64,000 nucleotides of DNA. It comes from Martinezella tropici. GTDB lineage: Bacteria; Pseudomonadota; Alphaproteobacteria; Rhizobiales; Rhizobiaceae. The number at the start of each line of letters is the position of its first letter. Positions within the stretch are counted from its first letter, which is position 1. This document shows positions 1 to 8,927 of this stretch, in pieces. The notes beneath the pieces are model-generated. The model worked only from the letters and a program-made list of their open reading frames with translations, was not told where the DNA came from and did no database searches. A program made the translations under genes and the position numbers. The stretch is taken from NCBI RefSeq assembly GCF_008370325.1, contig NZ_VNIP01000004.1, positions 62,001 to 126,000 on the forward strand, in the 5' to 3' direction.

Positions 1-789
1 AGCGTCATAAACTCCATCCGCAATCCCGGATCGCAGACGTTCCTTGCCAAGGAGCATGCGGTGGGGATCGTGTTGGCCCCTTCGCGTGGGTTGCGAGCCT
101 CGCTCGGCAGCGATCGGATCACGCAATACGATGCGCCGGTCGGCTGTCTCGTCGTCAATCCCGCCGGTGTGGACAGTACCCTTGCCTGGCTGGAAACCAG
201 GACAAATCTTGTCGTCGCCATTCCTCCTGATGTTTTGTCCGAACTGGCGCTTCAGGAATTCGATCTTGGAAATGTAGAACTTCAGCCGCCGGCTTTCGGC
301 ACCGTCGATCCAGTGGCGCTCGGTATAGCGCAGAGGATTTCTGTCGAGTTAACCGGGAAAGTACCTCCGAATGAACTCTATCTGGATTCATTGGTTACGC
401 TATTCAGTACGCACTTGCTTCACACCTATACAAGCCAGATGAAACAGCTTCAGTCGCCAAAGGGCGGGCTCTCCGCCAAAAGCGCTCGACGCGTGCAGGA
501 ATATCTTCGCGAGCATTTTACCGAGAAGGTACATGTCGCGGAGCTTGCTGCGGTCGCCGGCATTTCGCCCAATCACTTCATCGTCAGGTTTACCAAGACC
601 TTCGGCATGCCGCCGCACCGTTACCTCATCAATCTGCGCCTCGACATGGCGGAAGAGCTGCTGGCGGCAGGTGAAGTCCCCATTGCGGAAATCGCCTACA
701 TCACCGGTTTCTCGGATCAAAGCCATCTGGCGACAACCATGAAGAGATATCGCGGAAAAACGCCGACAGAGTTCCGATTCGCGCGGTAA
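1..789 (+). CDS. AraC family transcriptional regulator (5' end outside window)
   Basis: The reading frame is open from base 1 to the TAA at 787-789, so the true start lies upstream of the window and about 262 C-terminal residues are visible. The last 100 or so residues form a typical double helix-turn-helix of the AraC/XylS family: a first HTH around VHVAELAAVAGISPNHF and a second around IAEIAYITGFSDQSHLATTMKRY, followed by the usual G-x-T-P-x-E-F ending. The N-terminal part is an effector-sensing region I cannot assign. It is a DNA-binding regulator; its target is not evident because the upstream neighbour is not in the window. Confidence 0.85.
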   Translation, partial: SVINSIRNPGSQTFLAKEHAVGIVLAPSRGLRASLGSDRITQYDAPVGCLVVNPAGVDSTLAWLETRTNLVVAIPPDVLSELALQEFDLGNVELQPPAFGTVDPVALGIAQRISVELTGKVPPNELYLDSLVTLFSTHLLHTYTSQMKQLQSPKGGLSAKSARRVQEYLREHFTEKVHVAELAAVAGISPNHFIVRFTKTFGMPPHRYLINLRLDMAEELLAAGEVPIAEIAYITGFSDQSHLATTMKRYRGKTPTEFRFAR

Positions 790-1281
790 GCGTGGTGGAC
801 CATAGGCCGTCGAAGTCTCGCTCGGATTCGCCCGAAGCTGATTTTCCATTTTAGCAAGTGCTTTATTTCTCTGATATGCCGAGGGGCAATCGCATATGGA
901 TAGATTGGCCCCTCGTCCGTCCTCTCACAGTTCGCTTCGCTCAACTGTTCGAATCCACCTTCTCCCCGCACGCGGGGCGAAGGAGTTTGGCGCTGTCGCC
1001 CCCTCTCCCCGTCAAAACGGGGAGAGGGCTGGGGTGAGGGGCACTTTCTATTTCATATGCGATTGTCCTGGACATTCGGAGAGATAGGAGCTGCCAGGAG
1101 TTGAAAAATTCCAGCCTGGGCACGCATGCCCAACAATCCCCAGCGCTCATATACGACAGCCTGGGGTACGTGTGGCAAAGCGGCTACACCTGCAACCGCC
1201 CAAGCGAAAAACCGTAATTTTCTAAAAAAAATCCGGAATTTTCTAAAATACGCTTATGCGAAAATAAGGGCATGGTCGCTA
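790..1281. other. Intergenic region with palindromic repeats
   Basis: No convincing gene. The left half carries two adjacent GC-rich hairpins (959-983 and 1001-1028). The right half (about 1205-1265) is A/T-rich and probably contains the promoter for the small gene and adhesin that follow; I cannot place -35 and -10 boxes with confidence. Confidence 0.5.
959..1040. repeat. Dispersed palindromic intergenic repeat
   Basis: A perfect 10-bp stem CCCTCTCCCC / GGGGAGAGGG (1001-1010 and 1019-1028) encloses an 8-base loop. It is preceded by a second C/G-rich inverted repeat (about 959-983) and followed by a G-rich tail. Elements of this type are common between genes in Rhizobiaceae genomes. It sits downstream of the AraC gene and might also end transcription, but no T-run follows. 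Confidence 0.6.
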
Positions 1282-1722
1282 ATGGTAACTATCCGGTGCG
1301 ACATGGGCATTCAATTCCCTGAATTTGAAATCTTTGCTCCGAAAGTCGAGGTAGCCTGGACTGCCTTGCAACAGCGATATGCCAACCGCCTGACAGAGGC
1401 GGAACTCGACTATCTATTTGCCTGCCTCGTCTTCGGTTTGACCTCCCCCGCCTATGGGGAAGGGGAACCTTCGTTCCATTTCGATGTCTGCCGCGCTTTG
1501 GTGGCGATGAAGCTTCCTCCCGATCGGGCCGATGCTGCGCTGCATAGCGTTCCGGCGCCGACGGAGCCATGGGTCGAAAGTCTGCGCGAGCAGCTCGAAA
1601 GCCAAAGTGCCAAGATGGGACATACACTACAGGAAATGCGGAATTTTAATGACGACGCGGCCGCCGATGCGGATCCAAGCGCGCTTAGTCGTCCAGTCGA
1701 CAACGAGGAGAAGGCAGCATGA
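1282..1722 (+). CDS. Hypothetical protein, translationally coupled to the adhesin gene
   Basis: A 146-residue protein that I do not recognise. The chosen ATG at 1282 has an AAGGG about 11 bases upstream; a further ATG at 1303 has no ribosome site. An open frame extends further upstream but through A-rich DNA without a good start. The protein is soluble, acidic in its second half, with predicted helices (segment VAWTALQQRYANRLTEAEL) and no signal peptide. Its TGA (1720-1722) overlaps the adhesin ATG (1719-1721), a classic ATGA coupling, so the two are probably co-translated. A cytoplasmic regulatory or accessory role for the adhesin is inference. Confidence 0.55.
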   Translation: MVTIRCDMGIQFPEFEIFAPKVEVAWTALQQRYANRLTEAELDYLFACLVFGLTSPAYGEGEPSFHFDVCRALVAMKLPPDRADAALHSVPAPTEPWVESLREQLESQSAKMGHTLQEMRNFNDDAAADADPSALSRPVDNEEKAA

Positions 1723-4700
1723 GGGAATGCATTGGGGAACGCCTGCGGACTGAATCTCGTACCGGACTTGCTGGAACCTTCGTTTCAGCCAGCAGCAACG
1801 ATCGTTGGCTCCGGCGCCGCCTGATGGCTGTACTGCGGATGGCGTCTCGCGTGCTCGGCATACGCCGCAAAGATCTGGGCATTGGTGCACCAGGGACGGG
1901 TGACGTCTCCTGTATCGAAAGATCCCCGAGTGCTCCCGTCGTGCAGGGCAAGGGGATGGGGCCCGGGTCCCTGAGAATCGGTGCGGTGGTCGCGCTGGGC
2001 ACGATAGCATTCGGCGGTATCGCTACGCCTGCGCTTGCACAATATGCCGCCGGCGGCGGAACTGCGTCAGCCGGCAACGCCGTCGCCATCGGGAACGGTA
2101 CCCAAGCGAATGGTACGAACAGCGTGGCCTTGGGCACCTCTAACAGTGCAACGGGCAACGCTTCGATCGCCATCGGCTATTCGATGGGTGTCAACGGCCT
2201 CAATGCCATAGGCATAGGCGTCTTCGCGGGCGCGACCGGCGTCAACGCGCTCGCCATAGGTGGGAACGCCCAAGCTACTGCGGATGGGGCAAGCTCCATT
2301 GGCGTCAACTCGGTCGCAGCCGCCGGCGCGGCCGCCTTTGGCCTGAACGCGCGTGCCGACGGAACGAACTCGACGGCGATCGGCTATGTTACCCGAGCGA
2401 CTGGGCTGCGCGCCACTGCGCTCGGGTTCGGGGCAACCGCGTCCGGGCTGGATTCTATTGCCCAAGGTAATAGCGCTACCGCAAGCAACCAGAACTCCAT
2501 AGCCATCGGCTTCCAGGCGACCGCGACTGCAATCAACTCCGTCAATCTTGGTAACCGAACTGTTGCGGGAATGGGCGCCCTTCAAGAGAGCGCTATTGCC
2601 ATCGGCACGGACGTATTGGCCTCTCAAGTCGACGCAACCGCGATCGGCCGCCAAAGCCAGGCGACAGGCACGAGCGCCATTGCTCTTGGCAAGACAGCAG
2701 CCGCATCGGGCATTAACTCGCTCGCCATCGGCCCGACCACCGTCGCATCGGGAGATTTCGGGGTTGCTCTGGGTAACCAGGCGCAGACGCTCGCTGGCGG
2801 TGGTGCCGTCGCGATAGGTTCGGGCGCAACCGTTGCCGCCACAGGAACCTCGAGCGTCGCGCTCGGCAATAACGCGAGCGCGGCTGGTGTTCTATCGGTT
2901 GCAACCGGCGCCGGTGCCAATGCCAGCGGCGACAATTCCACCGCTACGGGACGTCAGGCCGCCGCTAGCGGCACAAATGCCTCCGCGTATGGATCTGGAA
3001 CGGTTGCGGCAGGAGCCAATTCTCTTGCCGCCGGCGTCAGCGCCAATGCCAGCGGGGCCGGCAGTACGGCACTCGGTATCGGCACAGTAGCTAGCGGCAG
3101 CGACTCGGCAGCCATGGGCTTCCAGGCCAGCGCGACGGGAGCGGATTCCACGTCGCTTGGTTCCGCCGCCAAGGCCACCGGTGCCCGTGCGTTCGCGGGT
3201 GGTCGTTCGGTCACGGCCGGAGGTGATGATTCCGTTGCCATCGGCACGGCGGCCGTTTCTTCAGGGGCAGCCTCGACAGCGCTCGGAGCAGGCGCGGTGG
3301 CAAGTGACGTAAACGGCATCGCTATGGGCACCGCCGCCAGCTCGATCACCGCCGATTCCGTCGCCATCGGCACGGGCGCGGTGGCTGATGGCGGCAAGGC
3401 GGTCGCCATCGGCGCGGGCAATACCGCTTACGGCGATGGCGCGGTCGCGATCGGCGACCCGAGCTATGCGAGCGGCACCGGCGCCTTCACTGGCGGCGCC
3501 AACAACATCGCCAACAGCGATGGCACGGCAAGCGCCACCGCCGCCAACCAGGCGGCCGGCGCAGTCGCGATCGGCAACAACAACAAGGCGATCGGCCAAG
3601 GCTCGGTTGCGCTCGGCAACGGCTCCACGGCAGGCGCTTCCGGTTTCGTCGGCAACGTCGCATTGGGTAACGGCGCGGCGGCAACGGCAAGCTCCGGTGA
3701 CGTGGCCCTGGGTTCGGGCTCGTCGACGCTCGCGGCGGTCGGCACAGCCAGCGCAGTGATCGGCGGCAATACCTATAACTTCGCCGGCACGACACCGGCC
3801 TCGACGGTCAGCGTCGGCGCGGCAGGTGCCGAGCGCACCATCACCAATGTCGCGGCAGGCAGGCTCAACAACGGTTCGACGGACGCCGTCAACGGCTCGC
3901 AGCTCTTTGCGACCAACCAGCAGGTTGACCTGAACACGACCGCGATCAACAACATCAATGTCGGCGGTGGCATCAAGTATTTCCATGCCAATTCCACGCT
4001 GCCGGATTCTCAAGCCCTTGGGACGGATTCGGTTGCCGTCGGCCCGAATGCGGTCGCCAACAATGCCGGTGACGTGGCCATCGGCCTGAATTCTCAGTCT
4101 GGTGCGACGACGGCGGTCTCGGGTGCCACCGTGGGAGGCACCGCCTACAGCTTCGCGGGCACGACGCCGGCGGGCGCCTTCTCGGTCGGTTCCGCCGGTG
4201 CTGAGCGCCAGATCCAGAATGTCGCTGCCGGCCAGCTCAACGGCGGCTCGACGGACGCGGTCAACGGCTCGCAGCTCTTTGCAACTAATCAGGCGGTCGA
4301 CAGCCTTAACACGACGGTCACCACGATCGGCGGCAGCCTCACCAATCTCGGCAATACGATCAACAATATTGCCGGTGACACGTCCGCGACCTACACCGAT
4401 GCAAATGGCGATGGCATCCGCTACGTGCGCACCAACGACAGGACCCTTGCCGTCAGCGACTCCTCCGCGCAAGGGATCGGTTCGACCGCCGTTGGTTACA
4501 ATGCCACTTCCGTCGCCGACAATTCGCTTGCGCTTGGTATGAACAGCCAGTCCACCATCGTTGGCGGCGTTGCCCTTGGTTCCGGATCGGTTGCCGATCG
4601 CGCCCTGGCGCCGGCCACAGGTCAGCTTCCGGCGGGTCCAACGAACTTCATCCAATATAATACGACGGACAAGACCCTGTTGGGCGCCGTCTCTGTCGGT

Positions 4701-6389
4701 TCGAGCACCTCCTATCGGCAGATCACCAACGTCGCTGACGGTACCAGCGCGCAGGATGCCGTCACGGTTCGCCAGCTCCAGGGTGCCATTGCTTCGGTCG
4801 CGGCGACGCCAGGCAAGTACTTCCATGCGAACTCGGCCGCCGGCGACTCGCTTGCTGTCGGCGCAGAGTCCGTGGCCGTCGGCCCGACGACGGTGGTCAA
4901 CGGTGACAACGGCATTGGCATCGGCAACGGCGCGGTCGTCGATCAGGTTGCTCCCGGCGGCACGGCCATCGGCCAGAATGCCCATGTTATGCTGGCTGAC
5001 GGCGTGGCCCTCGGCACAAACTCGCTGGCGGCAGGCGTGCAGTCGGTCGCATTGGGCGCCGGCGCGCAGGCCAACAATATCAATAGCGTCGCTCTCGGTG
5101 CACAATCCGTAACGACCGTGGGCGCTCAGGCGGGCTATACCGGCTTCGCCCTTACAGGCCCGCAAACCTCCGTTGGCGAAGTGTCGATCGGCTCGGCCGG
5201 CTCGACGCGCAAGCTGACCAATCTGGCAGCCGGTTCGGCAGACACCGATGCCGTGAATGTCAGCCAGCTCAAGGGGCTCGGCACCAACATCACCAACCTG
5301 ATCGGCGGCGGTACGACGGTCAATCCGGATGGTTCGATCACCGGTCCGACCTATAGTGTCCAGGGTAACAACTACACCACGATCTACGATGCCTTCGGTG
5401 CGGTCAATAACACATTGACCACCATCACCAATGGCGGCGGCATCAAGTATTTCCATGCCAACTCGACGCTCGCAGATTCCGCGGCAAGCGGCACTGACAG
5501 CGTTGCGATCGGTCCGCAGAGCGTCGCTAGCGGCGTGAGCAGCCTGGCGGCAGGCAACGGATCTGCCGCGGTAGGGCAGGGCGCGGTTGCGCTCGGCCAG
5601 GGCGCGCAGGCCAACAATGCCAATGATGTGGCCCTGGGCTCCGGTTCGTCAACGCAGGCTGCTGTCGGCACCTCCGGCACCACGATTCAGGGCCAGCACT
5701 ACGACTTTGCCGGCGCCACGCCAGTCGGCACAGTGAGTGTGGGGGCTGTAGGGGCTGAAAGAACCATCACGAACGTCGCTGCCGGCCGCATTTCCGCCGA
5801 CAGCACCGACGCCATCAACGGATCGCAGCTTGCCGCGACCAATTCGGCGATCGACAGCCTGCAGACGGGTGTCGGTACGATCACCAAAAACGCCGTCACC
5901 TACGACCTCAATCCCGATGGCAGCAAGAAGAACAGCATCACGCTGCAGGGCGGCGACGTCAATTCGCCGGTGGTCATCTCCAATGTCGGCAAGGGCGTTG
6001 CCCCGACGGATGCCGTCAACGTCGCTCAGCTGACCGACAGCTTCAACCAGGGCAAGTCGTATACGGATACCGCTGTCGGCAACACTTTGACCGCGGCTAA
6101 CAATTATACGGACCAGAAATTCGGGAAACTGAACCAGGAGCTCGGAGACGTACGGTCGGAAGCAAGACAGGCGGCCGCGATAGGACTTGCCGCTGCATCG
6201 CTTCGCTATGACGACCGTCCCGGCAAGGCGAGCGTGGCTGTCGGCGGCGGTGTCTGGCGCGGCGAAGGGGCTCTCGCCTTCGGTGCGGGCTATACCAGCG
6301 AAAACGGGCGAGTCCGCGCGAATTTGTCAGGTACGGCGGCTGGCGGCCACGTGGGCGTCGGCGCTGGTCTCAGCTTCACGCTGAACTGA
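1719..6389 (+). CDS. YadA-type trimeric autotransporter adhesin
   Basis: A 1556-residue type Vc surface adhesin that should form a trimer anchored in the outer membrane. Residues 1-80 are an unusually long N-terminal extension. A hydrophobic core near 84-105 then leads to a signal cleavage site after PALA (about 107). Residues about 110-700 are a long run of 14-residue YadA-head repeats (pattern S-x-A-I-G-x-x-A-x-A-x-G). Six neck or connector motifs (STDAVNGSQLF and shorter TDAVNVSQL forms) lie near residues 710, 835, 1005, 1170, 1350 and 1425, alternating with further head repeats and three copies of a KYFHANS module. The last 75 or so residues form the membrane anchor, preceded by a short coiled coil. 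The start overlaps the preceding gene; an internal ATG at 1956 would give a normal signal peptide. Binding target unknown. Confidence 0.93.
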   Translation: MRECIGERLRTESRTGLAGTFVSASSNDRWLRRRLMAVLRMASRVLGIRRKDLGIGAPGTGDVSCIERSPSAPVVQGKGMGPGSLRIGAVVALGTIAFGGIATPALAQYAAGGGTASAGNAVAIGNGTQANGTNSVALGTSNSATGNASIAIGYSMGVNGLNAIGIGVFAGATGVNALAIGGNAQATADGASSIGVNSVAAAGAAAFGLNARADGTNSTAIGYVTRATGLRATALGFGATASGLDSIAQGNSATASNQNSIAIGFQATATAINSVNLGNRTVAGMGALQESAIAIGTDVLASQVDATAIGRQSQATGTSAIALGKTAAASGINSLAIGPTTVASGDFGVALGNQAQTLAGGGAVAIGSGATVAATGTSSVALGNNASAAGVLSVATGAGANASGDNSTATGRQAAASGTNASAYGSGTVAAGANSLAAGVSANASGAGSTALGIGTVASGSDSAAMGFQASATGADSTSLGSAAKATGARAFAGGRSVTAGGDDSVAIGTAAVSSGAASTALGAGAVASDVNGIAMGTAASSITADSVAIGTGAVADGGKAVAIGAGNTAYGDGAVAIGDPSYASGTGAFTGGANNIANSDGTASATAANQAAGAVAIGNNNKAIGQGSVALGNGSTAGASGFVGNVALGNGAAATASSGDVALGSGSSTLAAVGTASAVIGGNTYNFAGTTPASTVSVGAAGAERTITNVAAGRLNNGSTDAVNGSQLFATNQQVDLNTTAINNINVGGGIKYFHANSTLPDSQALGTDSVAVGPNAVANNAGDVAIGLNSQSGATTAVSGATVGGTAYSFAGTTPAGAFSVGSAGAERQIQNVAAGQLNGGSTDAVNGSQLFATNQAVDSLNTTVTTIGGSLTNLGNTINNIAGDTSATYTDANGDGIRYVRTNDRTLAVSDSSAQGIGSTAVGYNATSVADNSLALGMNSQSTIVGGVALGSGSVADRALAPATGQLPAGPTNFIQYNTTDKTLLGAVSVGSSTSYRQITNVADGTSAQDAVTVRQLQGAIASVAATPGKYFHANSAAGDSLAVGAESVAVGPTTVVNGDNGIGIGNGAVVDQVAPGGTAIGQNAHVMLADGVALGTNSLAAGVQSVALGAGAQANNINSVALGAQSVTTVGAQAGYTGFALTGPQTSVGEVSIGSAGSTRKLTNLAAGSADTDAVNVSQLKGLGTNITNLIGGGTTVNPDGSITGPTYSVQGNNYTTIYDAFGAVNNTLTTITNGGGIKYFHANSTLADSAASGTDSVAIGPQSVASGVSSLAAGNGSAAVGQGAVALGQGAQANNANDVALGSGSSTQAAVGTSGTTIQGQHYDFAGATPVGTVSVGAVGAERTITNVAAGRISADSTDAINGSQLAATNSAIDSLQTGVGTITKNAVTYDLNPDGSKKNSITLQGGDVNSPVVISNVGKGVAPTDAVNVAQLTDSFNQGKSYTDTAVGNTLTAANNYTDQKFGKLNQELGDVRSEARQAAAIGLAAASLRYDDRPGKASVAVGGGVWRGEGALAFGAGYTSENGRVRANLSGTAAGGHVGVGAGLSFTLN

Positions 6390-6397
6390 GCCACGTC

Positions 6398-6973
6398 ATG
6401 CTGAAAGGAGCGCTTCTCGGCGTCCCGGCTTTCATGGCTTGCAGCCTCCTGTTCGGTCCGTCTGCGGCCGGACAGGAGGCTGCCCTCCCAAACTATCGCA
6501 TAAAACCTTCGGAGGTCGTCGTTCCTCCAGAGCTGAAGCCTGGCGAGTATCAAAGAACCATTCGTCCGTTCGAAAACTGGACCCTGATCTGCGATGAAAA
6601 CCTGAAGGTCCGCCAACGGGTTTGCAACGTCACTCAGATCATCGAGAACGAGCGGGGGCAGGTTGCATTCAGCTGGTCGCTCGCTGCCACCAAAGGAGGC
6701 GAGCCCTACATGATCTTGCGCACCGCCCCTGTTGCCAAGAGCGACGGACGCATCCTTGTGAAGTTCGAGGGTCGCAAGGAGCCTATCCAGGTCAAGCTCG
6801 ATGGCTGCAACCAAACGGTTTGCGTCGGCATGCTCCCGATCGGGCCTGTCCTGCGCGAGCAGATTTCGAAGAATACCGCGCCGGCGATCTCCTATCCAAC
6901 GGCGGATGGGCAGACGATCAGCGTGACTGCAAACCTCAAGGGCCTTTCTACCGCCGTGAAGGCGATAAAGTAA
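6398..6973 (+). CDS. IalB family (invasion-associated locus B) exported protein
   Basis: A 191-residue exported protein. The N-terminus has a hydrophobic signal segment (LLGVPAFMACSLLFGPSAAG). The mature part has the IalB-family pattern: an FENWTLICDE segment near the start, a central paired-cysteine region (LDGCNQTVCVG) and a C-terminal strand with GQTISVTANLKGLSTAV. It begins 8 bases after the adhesin stop, so it is almost certainly co-transcribed with it. IalB was named in Bartonella for a role in erythrocyte invasion, but the biochemical function is unknown. Placement directly behind an adhesin suggests a periplasmic or outer-membrane accessory role; that is inference. Confidence 0.8.
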   Translation: MLKGALLGVPAFMACSLLFGPSAAGQEAALPNYRIKPSEVVVPPELKPGEYQRTIRPFENWTLICDENLKVRQRVCNVTQIIENERGQVAFSWSLAATKGGEPYMILRTAPVAKSDGRILVKFEGRKEPIQVKLDGCNQTVCVGMLPIGPVLREQISKNTAPAISYPTADGQTISVTANLKGLSTAVKAIK

Positions 6974-6987
6974 CGGACGGATTTTCA

Positions 6988-7683
6988 ATGAACCAGCAAT
7001 CAATCCACGATCGCATCATGTCCCGCAACAAGAACGACGCTGCAATTCAGAACGTGGCTGACGATCAAGTGAAACCGGGGCGGAAATGGCGGAAGGCGAC
7101 CCTTCTCTCGCTGCTTGCAATCGCCATCGCCGGCGCCGGCGGCTATGCCGTGGCCCGATATGATCTGATCGGGAACCTTCTATCGCAGCCGGCCGTCGCC
7201 GCGGCGAACGACGCCAATCCAGCCCTGCCGGACACACCGTTCCTGCAGCACGCCAAAAAGGCAGGGCTACAGTCCTGCTCGACCATCTTTCCGGTTCTCG
7301 GACAGTTGCTGACAAGCGGCGCGCAATACAATGTCCAATCGATCTGGAACAATCAGGCGGCCGACAAGCATGCGGTGCAGGCCCTTGTCGGCATGGATTA
7401 CGCCACACAGGGTTATAGCGGTCCGGCTGCCGGCATCATATTCGCCGCCCCGGTCGCATCCGGCTGCGAGGGCGCCATGGTTCGTGTGGCACCGTTTACA
7501 GGCTCTTGTCCGGAAGTTTCGGCCAAGTTCCCGAACGGAAGCAAGCTCGTCAACAATCTCGGGCAGGTCGGGGTCTACGAACTCGGCAGCGATGGCGGCG
7601 ATGCGATGCTTCTGCCGACCGGAAACGGCTGCGTCGTCATTTCGGTCGCTTCGGCAGCAGGAAAACAAGGGGGCGCAAAATGA
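6988..7683 (+). CDS. Membrane-anchored periplasmic protein, hypothetical
   Basis: A 231-residue protein. About 35 charged N-terminal residues end in a positive cluster (GRKWRKA), then one membrane span (LLSLLAIAIAGAGGYAVA) and a periplasmic domain of about 170 residues. That domain has four cysteines (near SCSTIF, SGCEGA, GSCPEV, NGCVVI), consistent with two disulfides. I do not recognise the family. The start at 6988 was preferred over the longer open frame because it follows the ialB stop by 14 bases. The TGA overlaps the next ATG by ATGA, so it belongs to the same operon as the adhesin and IalB genes. Confidence 0.6.
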   Translation: MNQQSIHDRIMSRNKNDAAIQNVADDQVKPGRKWRKATLLSLLAIAIAGAGGYAVARYDLIGNLLSQPAVAAANDANPALPDTPFLQHAKKAGLQSCSTIFPVLGQLLTSGAQYNVQSIWNNQAADKHAVQALVGMDYATQGYSGPAAGIIFAAPVASGCEGAMVRVAPFTGSCPEVSAKFPNGSKLVNNLGQVGVYELGSDGGDAMLLPTGNGCVVISVASAAGKQGGAK

Positions 7684-8153
7684 AATTGAGATCCGCCATT
7701 GCGGCGATCGGCATGTTGTTTGTCTCTACTGCCCAGCTGGGGGCAGCCGATCTCTTTACGACAGAGCAGCCGCCAGCGCCTCCGCCGGAGGAACGCGGCA
7801 TCTGGGCGGCCATAGCCTATTCCGCGCCCGACGAAAAATACGGTTTCTTCTGGGGCGCCGACAAACGGCAGGAAGCTATGGATATCGCGCTCAAGCACTG
7901 CGAGCGGAACAAGGGTAACAGCTGCGTCGTGATCAGCGTGTTTCGCAATCATCGGCACTGGGATGACGACGATAAGACCGGCTTTCCGTACAATCATTGC
8001 GGCGCGCTTGCCATCGGCAAGGAAAAACGCGAGCGGGCGACGCCATGGAGCGCGAATTCGGCACCGACGCGCAAGGAAGCTGAAGATCTTGCGCTGAAGG
8101 CATGCGAGCGCTCCGGTTCTTCCTGCGCTGTCCGCGAGTGGGTGTGCACCTAA
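7680..8153 (+). CDS. Secreted DUF4189-like protein
   Basis: A 157-residue protein with a clear signal peptide (MKLRSAIAAIGMLFVSTAQLGAA). The mature part starts with a proline-rich linker (PPAPPPEE), then WAAIAYS and a domain with paired cysteines. The pattern W-x-A-I-A-x-S followed by repeated A-x-x-x-A-x-x-x-C motifs (AMDIALKHCERN, EDLALKACERS) and CVVISVF fits the DUF4189 family of exported proteins. The ATG overlaps the previous stop (ATGA). It closes the tightly packed adhesin operon and is followed by a strong hairpin at 8169-8195. Confidence 0.6.
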   Translation: MKLRSAIAAIGMLFVSTAQLGAADLFTTEQPPAPPPEERGIWAAIAYSAPDEKYGFFWGADKRQEAMDIALKHCERNKGNSCVVISVFRNHRHWDDDDKTGFPYNHCGALAIGKEKRERATPWSANSAPTRKEAEDLALKACERSGSSCAVREWVCT

Positions 8154-8168
8154 CTTATCCGTAACTGT

Positions 8169-8195
8169 GATCGCGAAAGCCATGCTTTCGCGATC
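8169..8195 (+). terminator. Hairpin terminator after the adhesin operon
   Basis: A perfect 12-bp stem (GATCGCGAAAGC / GCTTTCGCGATC) with a 3-base loop lies 16 bases after the stop of the DUF4189-like gene. No T-run follows, so rho-independent activity is uncertain, but the position suits the end of the operon. Confidence 0.55.
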
Positions 8196-8283
8196 GTGGC
8201 TGTCAGTACGGACTCTATACCCCCTAATGTCTTGCGGTGCCGGCCGCAGAAATGTTTTGTTCCAAGCAGAAAGATCTTACCCT

Positions 8284-8853
8284 TTGCCAGTTTCAACGTT
8301 CATTTCAACTCGCACAATCGGTCGCATATTTCGGGCGACGCTCACCTTTGCCTGCGCGAGTGCTGCTTTGACGCTTGCGCCCGCAGCCTTTGCCCAATCG
8401 GCGCTGCCAAACGGTGCCTCAAGCCTGCAGGAGGCGTATCAGGACTGGCGTGTCGCATGCAACCAAAGCGACAAGGCGCCGGTATGCACGATTTCGCAGG
8501 ATCAGACTCAGCAGAATGGTCAGCGACTGCTTGCCGTCGAACTGCAGATGCGTCCCGACGGCAGCGGGGTGGCGACACTTCTCCTGCCGTTCGGCATTGT
8601 TCTCGATTCCGGCGTGACACCGAATATCGATGATCAGGCGCCCTTGAAGCCGGTGCGCTTTCGCACCTGTCTGCCAAACGGCTGCATTGCCTTGCTTCCG
8701 CTCGACGCTGCAACGCTTGCCAAATTGCGCACCGGCTCGCGCTTAAACCTCAAGGTCGTTGCCGACGGTGGCAATGCGCTGGGTTTCCAAGTCTCGCTAC
8801 AGGGCTTTTCGGCAGCGGTCGATCGGATTGCCGCCCTGAGTGACAGAAAATAG
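8284..8853 (+). CDS. IalB family exported protein (second copy)
   Basis: With a TTG start at 8284 the protein is 189 residues and opens with a good signal peptide (basic region TRTIGRIFRAT, hydrophobic core, cut after PAAFA). The frame is open further upstream (ATG at 8227, GTG at 8167), but the GTG lies at the foot of the 12-bp hairpin and a longer N-terminus would bury the signal. The mature part has the IalB pattern: YQDWRVACNQ, a paired-cysteine segment (RTCLPNGCIALLPL) and a C-terminal LGFQVSLQGFSAAVDRI. It is a distant paralogue of the IalB protein at 6398-6973, separated from that operon by the hairpin. Function unknown; the exact start is uncertain. Confidence 0.7.
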   Translation: MPVSTFISTRTIGRIFRATLTFACASAALTLAPAAFAQSALPNGASSLQEAYQDWRVACNQSDKAPVCTISQDQTQQNGQRLLAVELQMRPDGSGVATLLLPFGIVLDSGVTPNIDDQAPLKPVRFRTCLPNGCIALLPLDAATLAKLRTGSRLNLKVVADGGNALGFQVSLQGFSAAVDRIAALSDRK

Positions 8854-8927
8854 GACTGTCCCGGCTTTGCGACGGCACTGGAGTCAGGCTCCTTGTGCCG
8901 TCGCGCAGCCATGGCGTGCCGAATGGC

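Noticed and set aside
945..962. GTTCGAATCC, a tRNA T-arm-like string
   Set aside because: No acceptor stem, D-arm or anticodon arm could be folded around it.
2060..3750. Regular short repeats that could suggest a CRISPR or satellite array
   Set aside because: The period matches 14-residue coding repeats of the YadA head, with variable third bases, and lies in one long open frame.
3261..5456. 731-residue open frame on the minus strand inside the adhesin gene
   Set aside because: It is an antisense shadow. The repeated GC-rich codons of the adhesin leave the complement free of stops; the translation is low-complexity and lacks any family motif.
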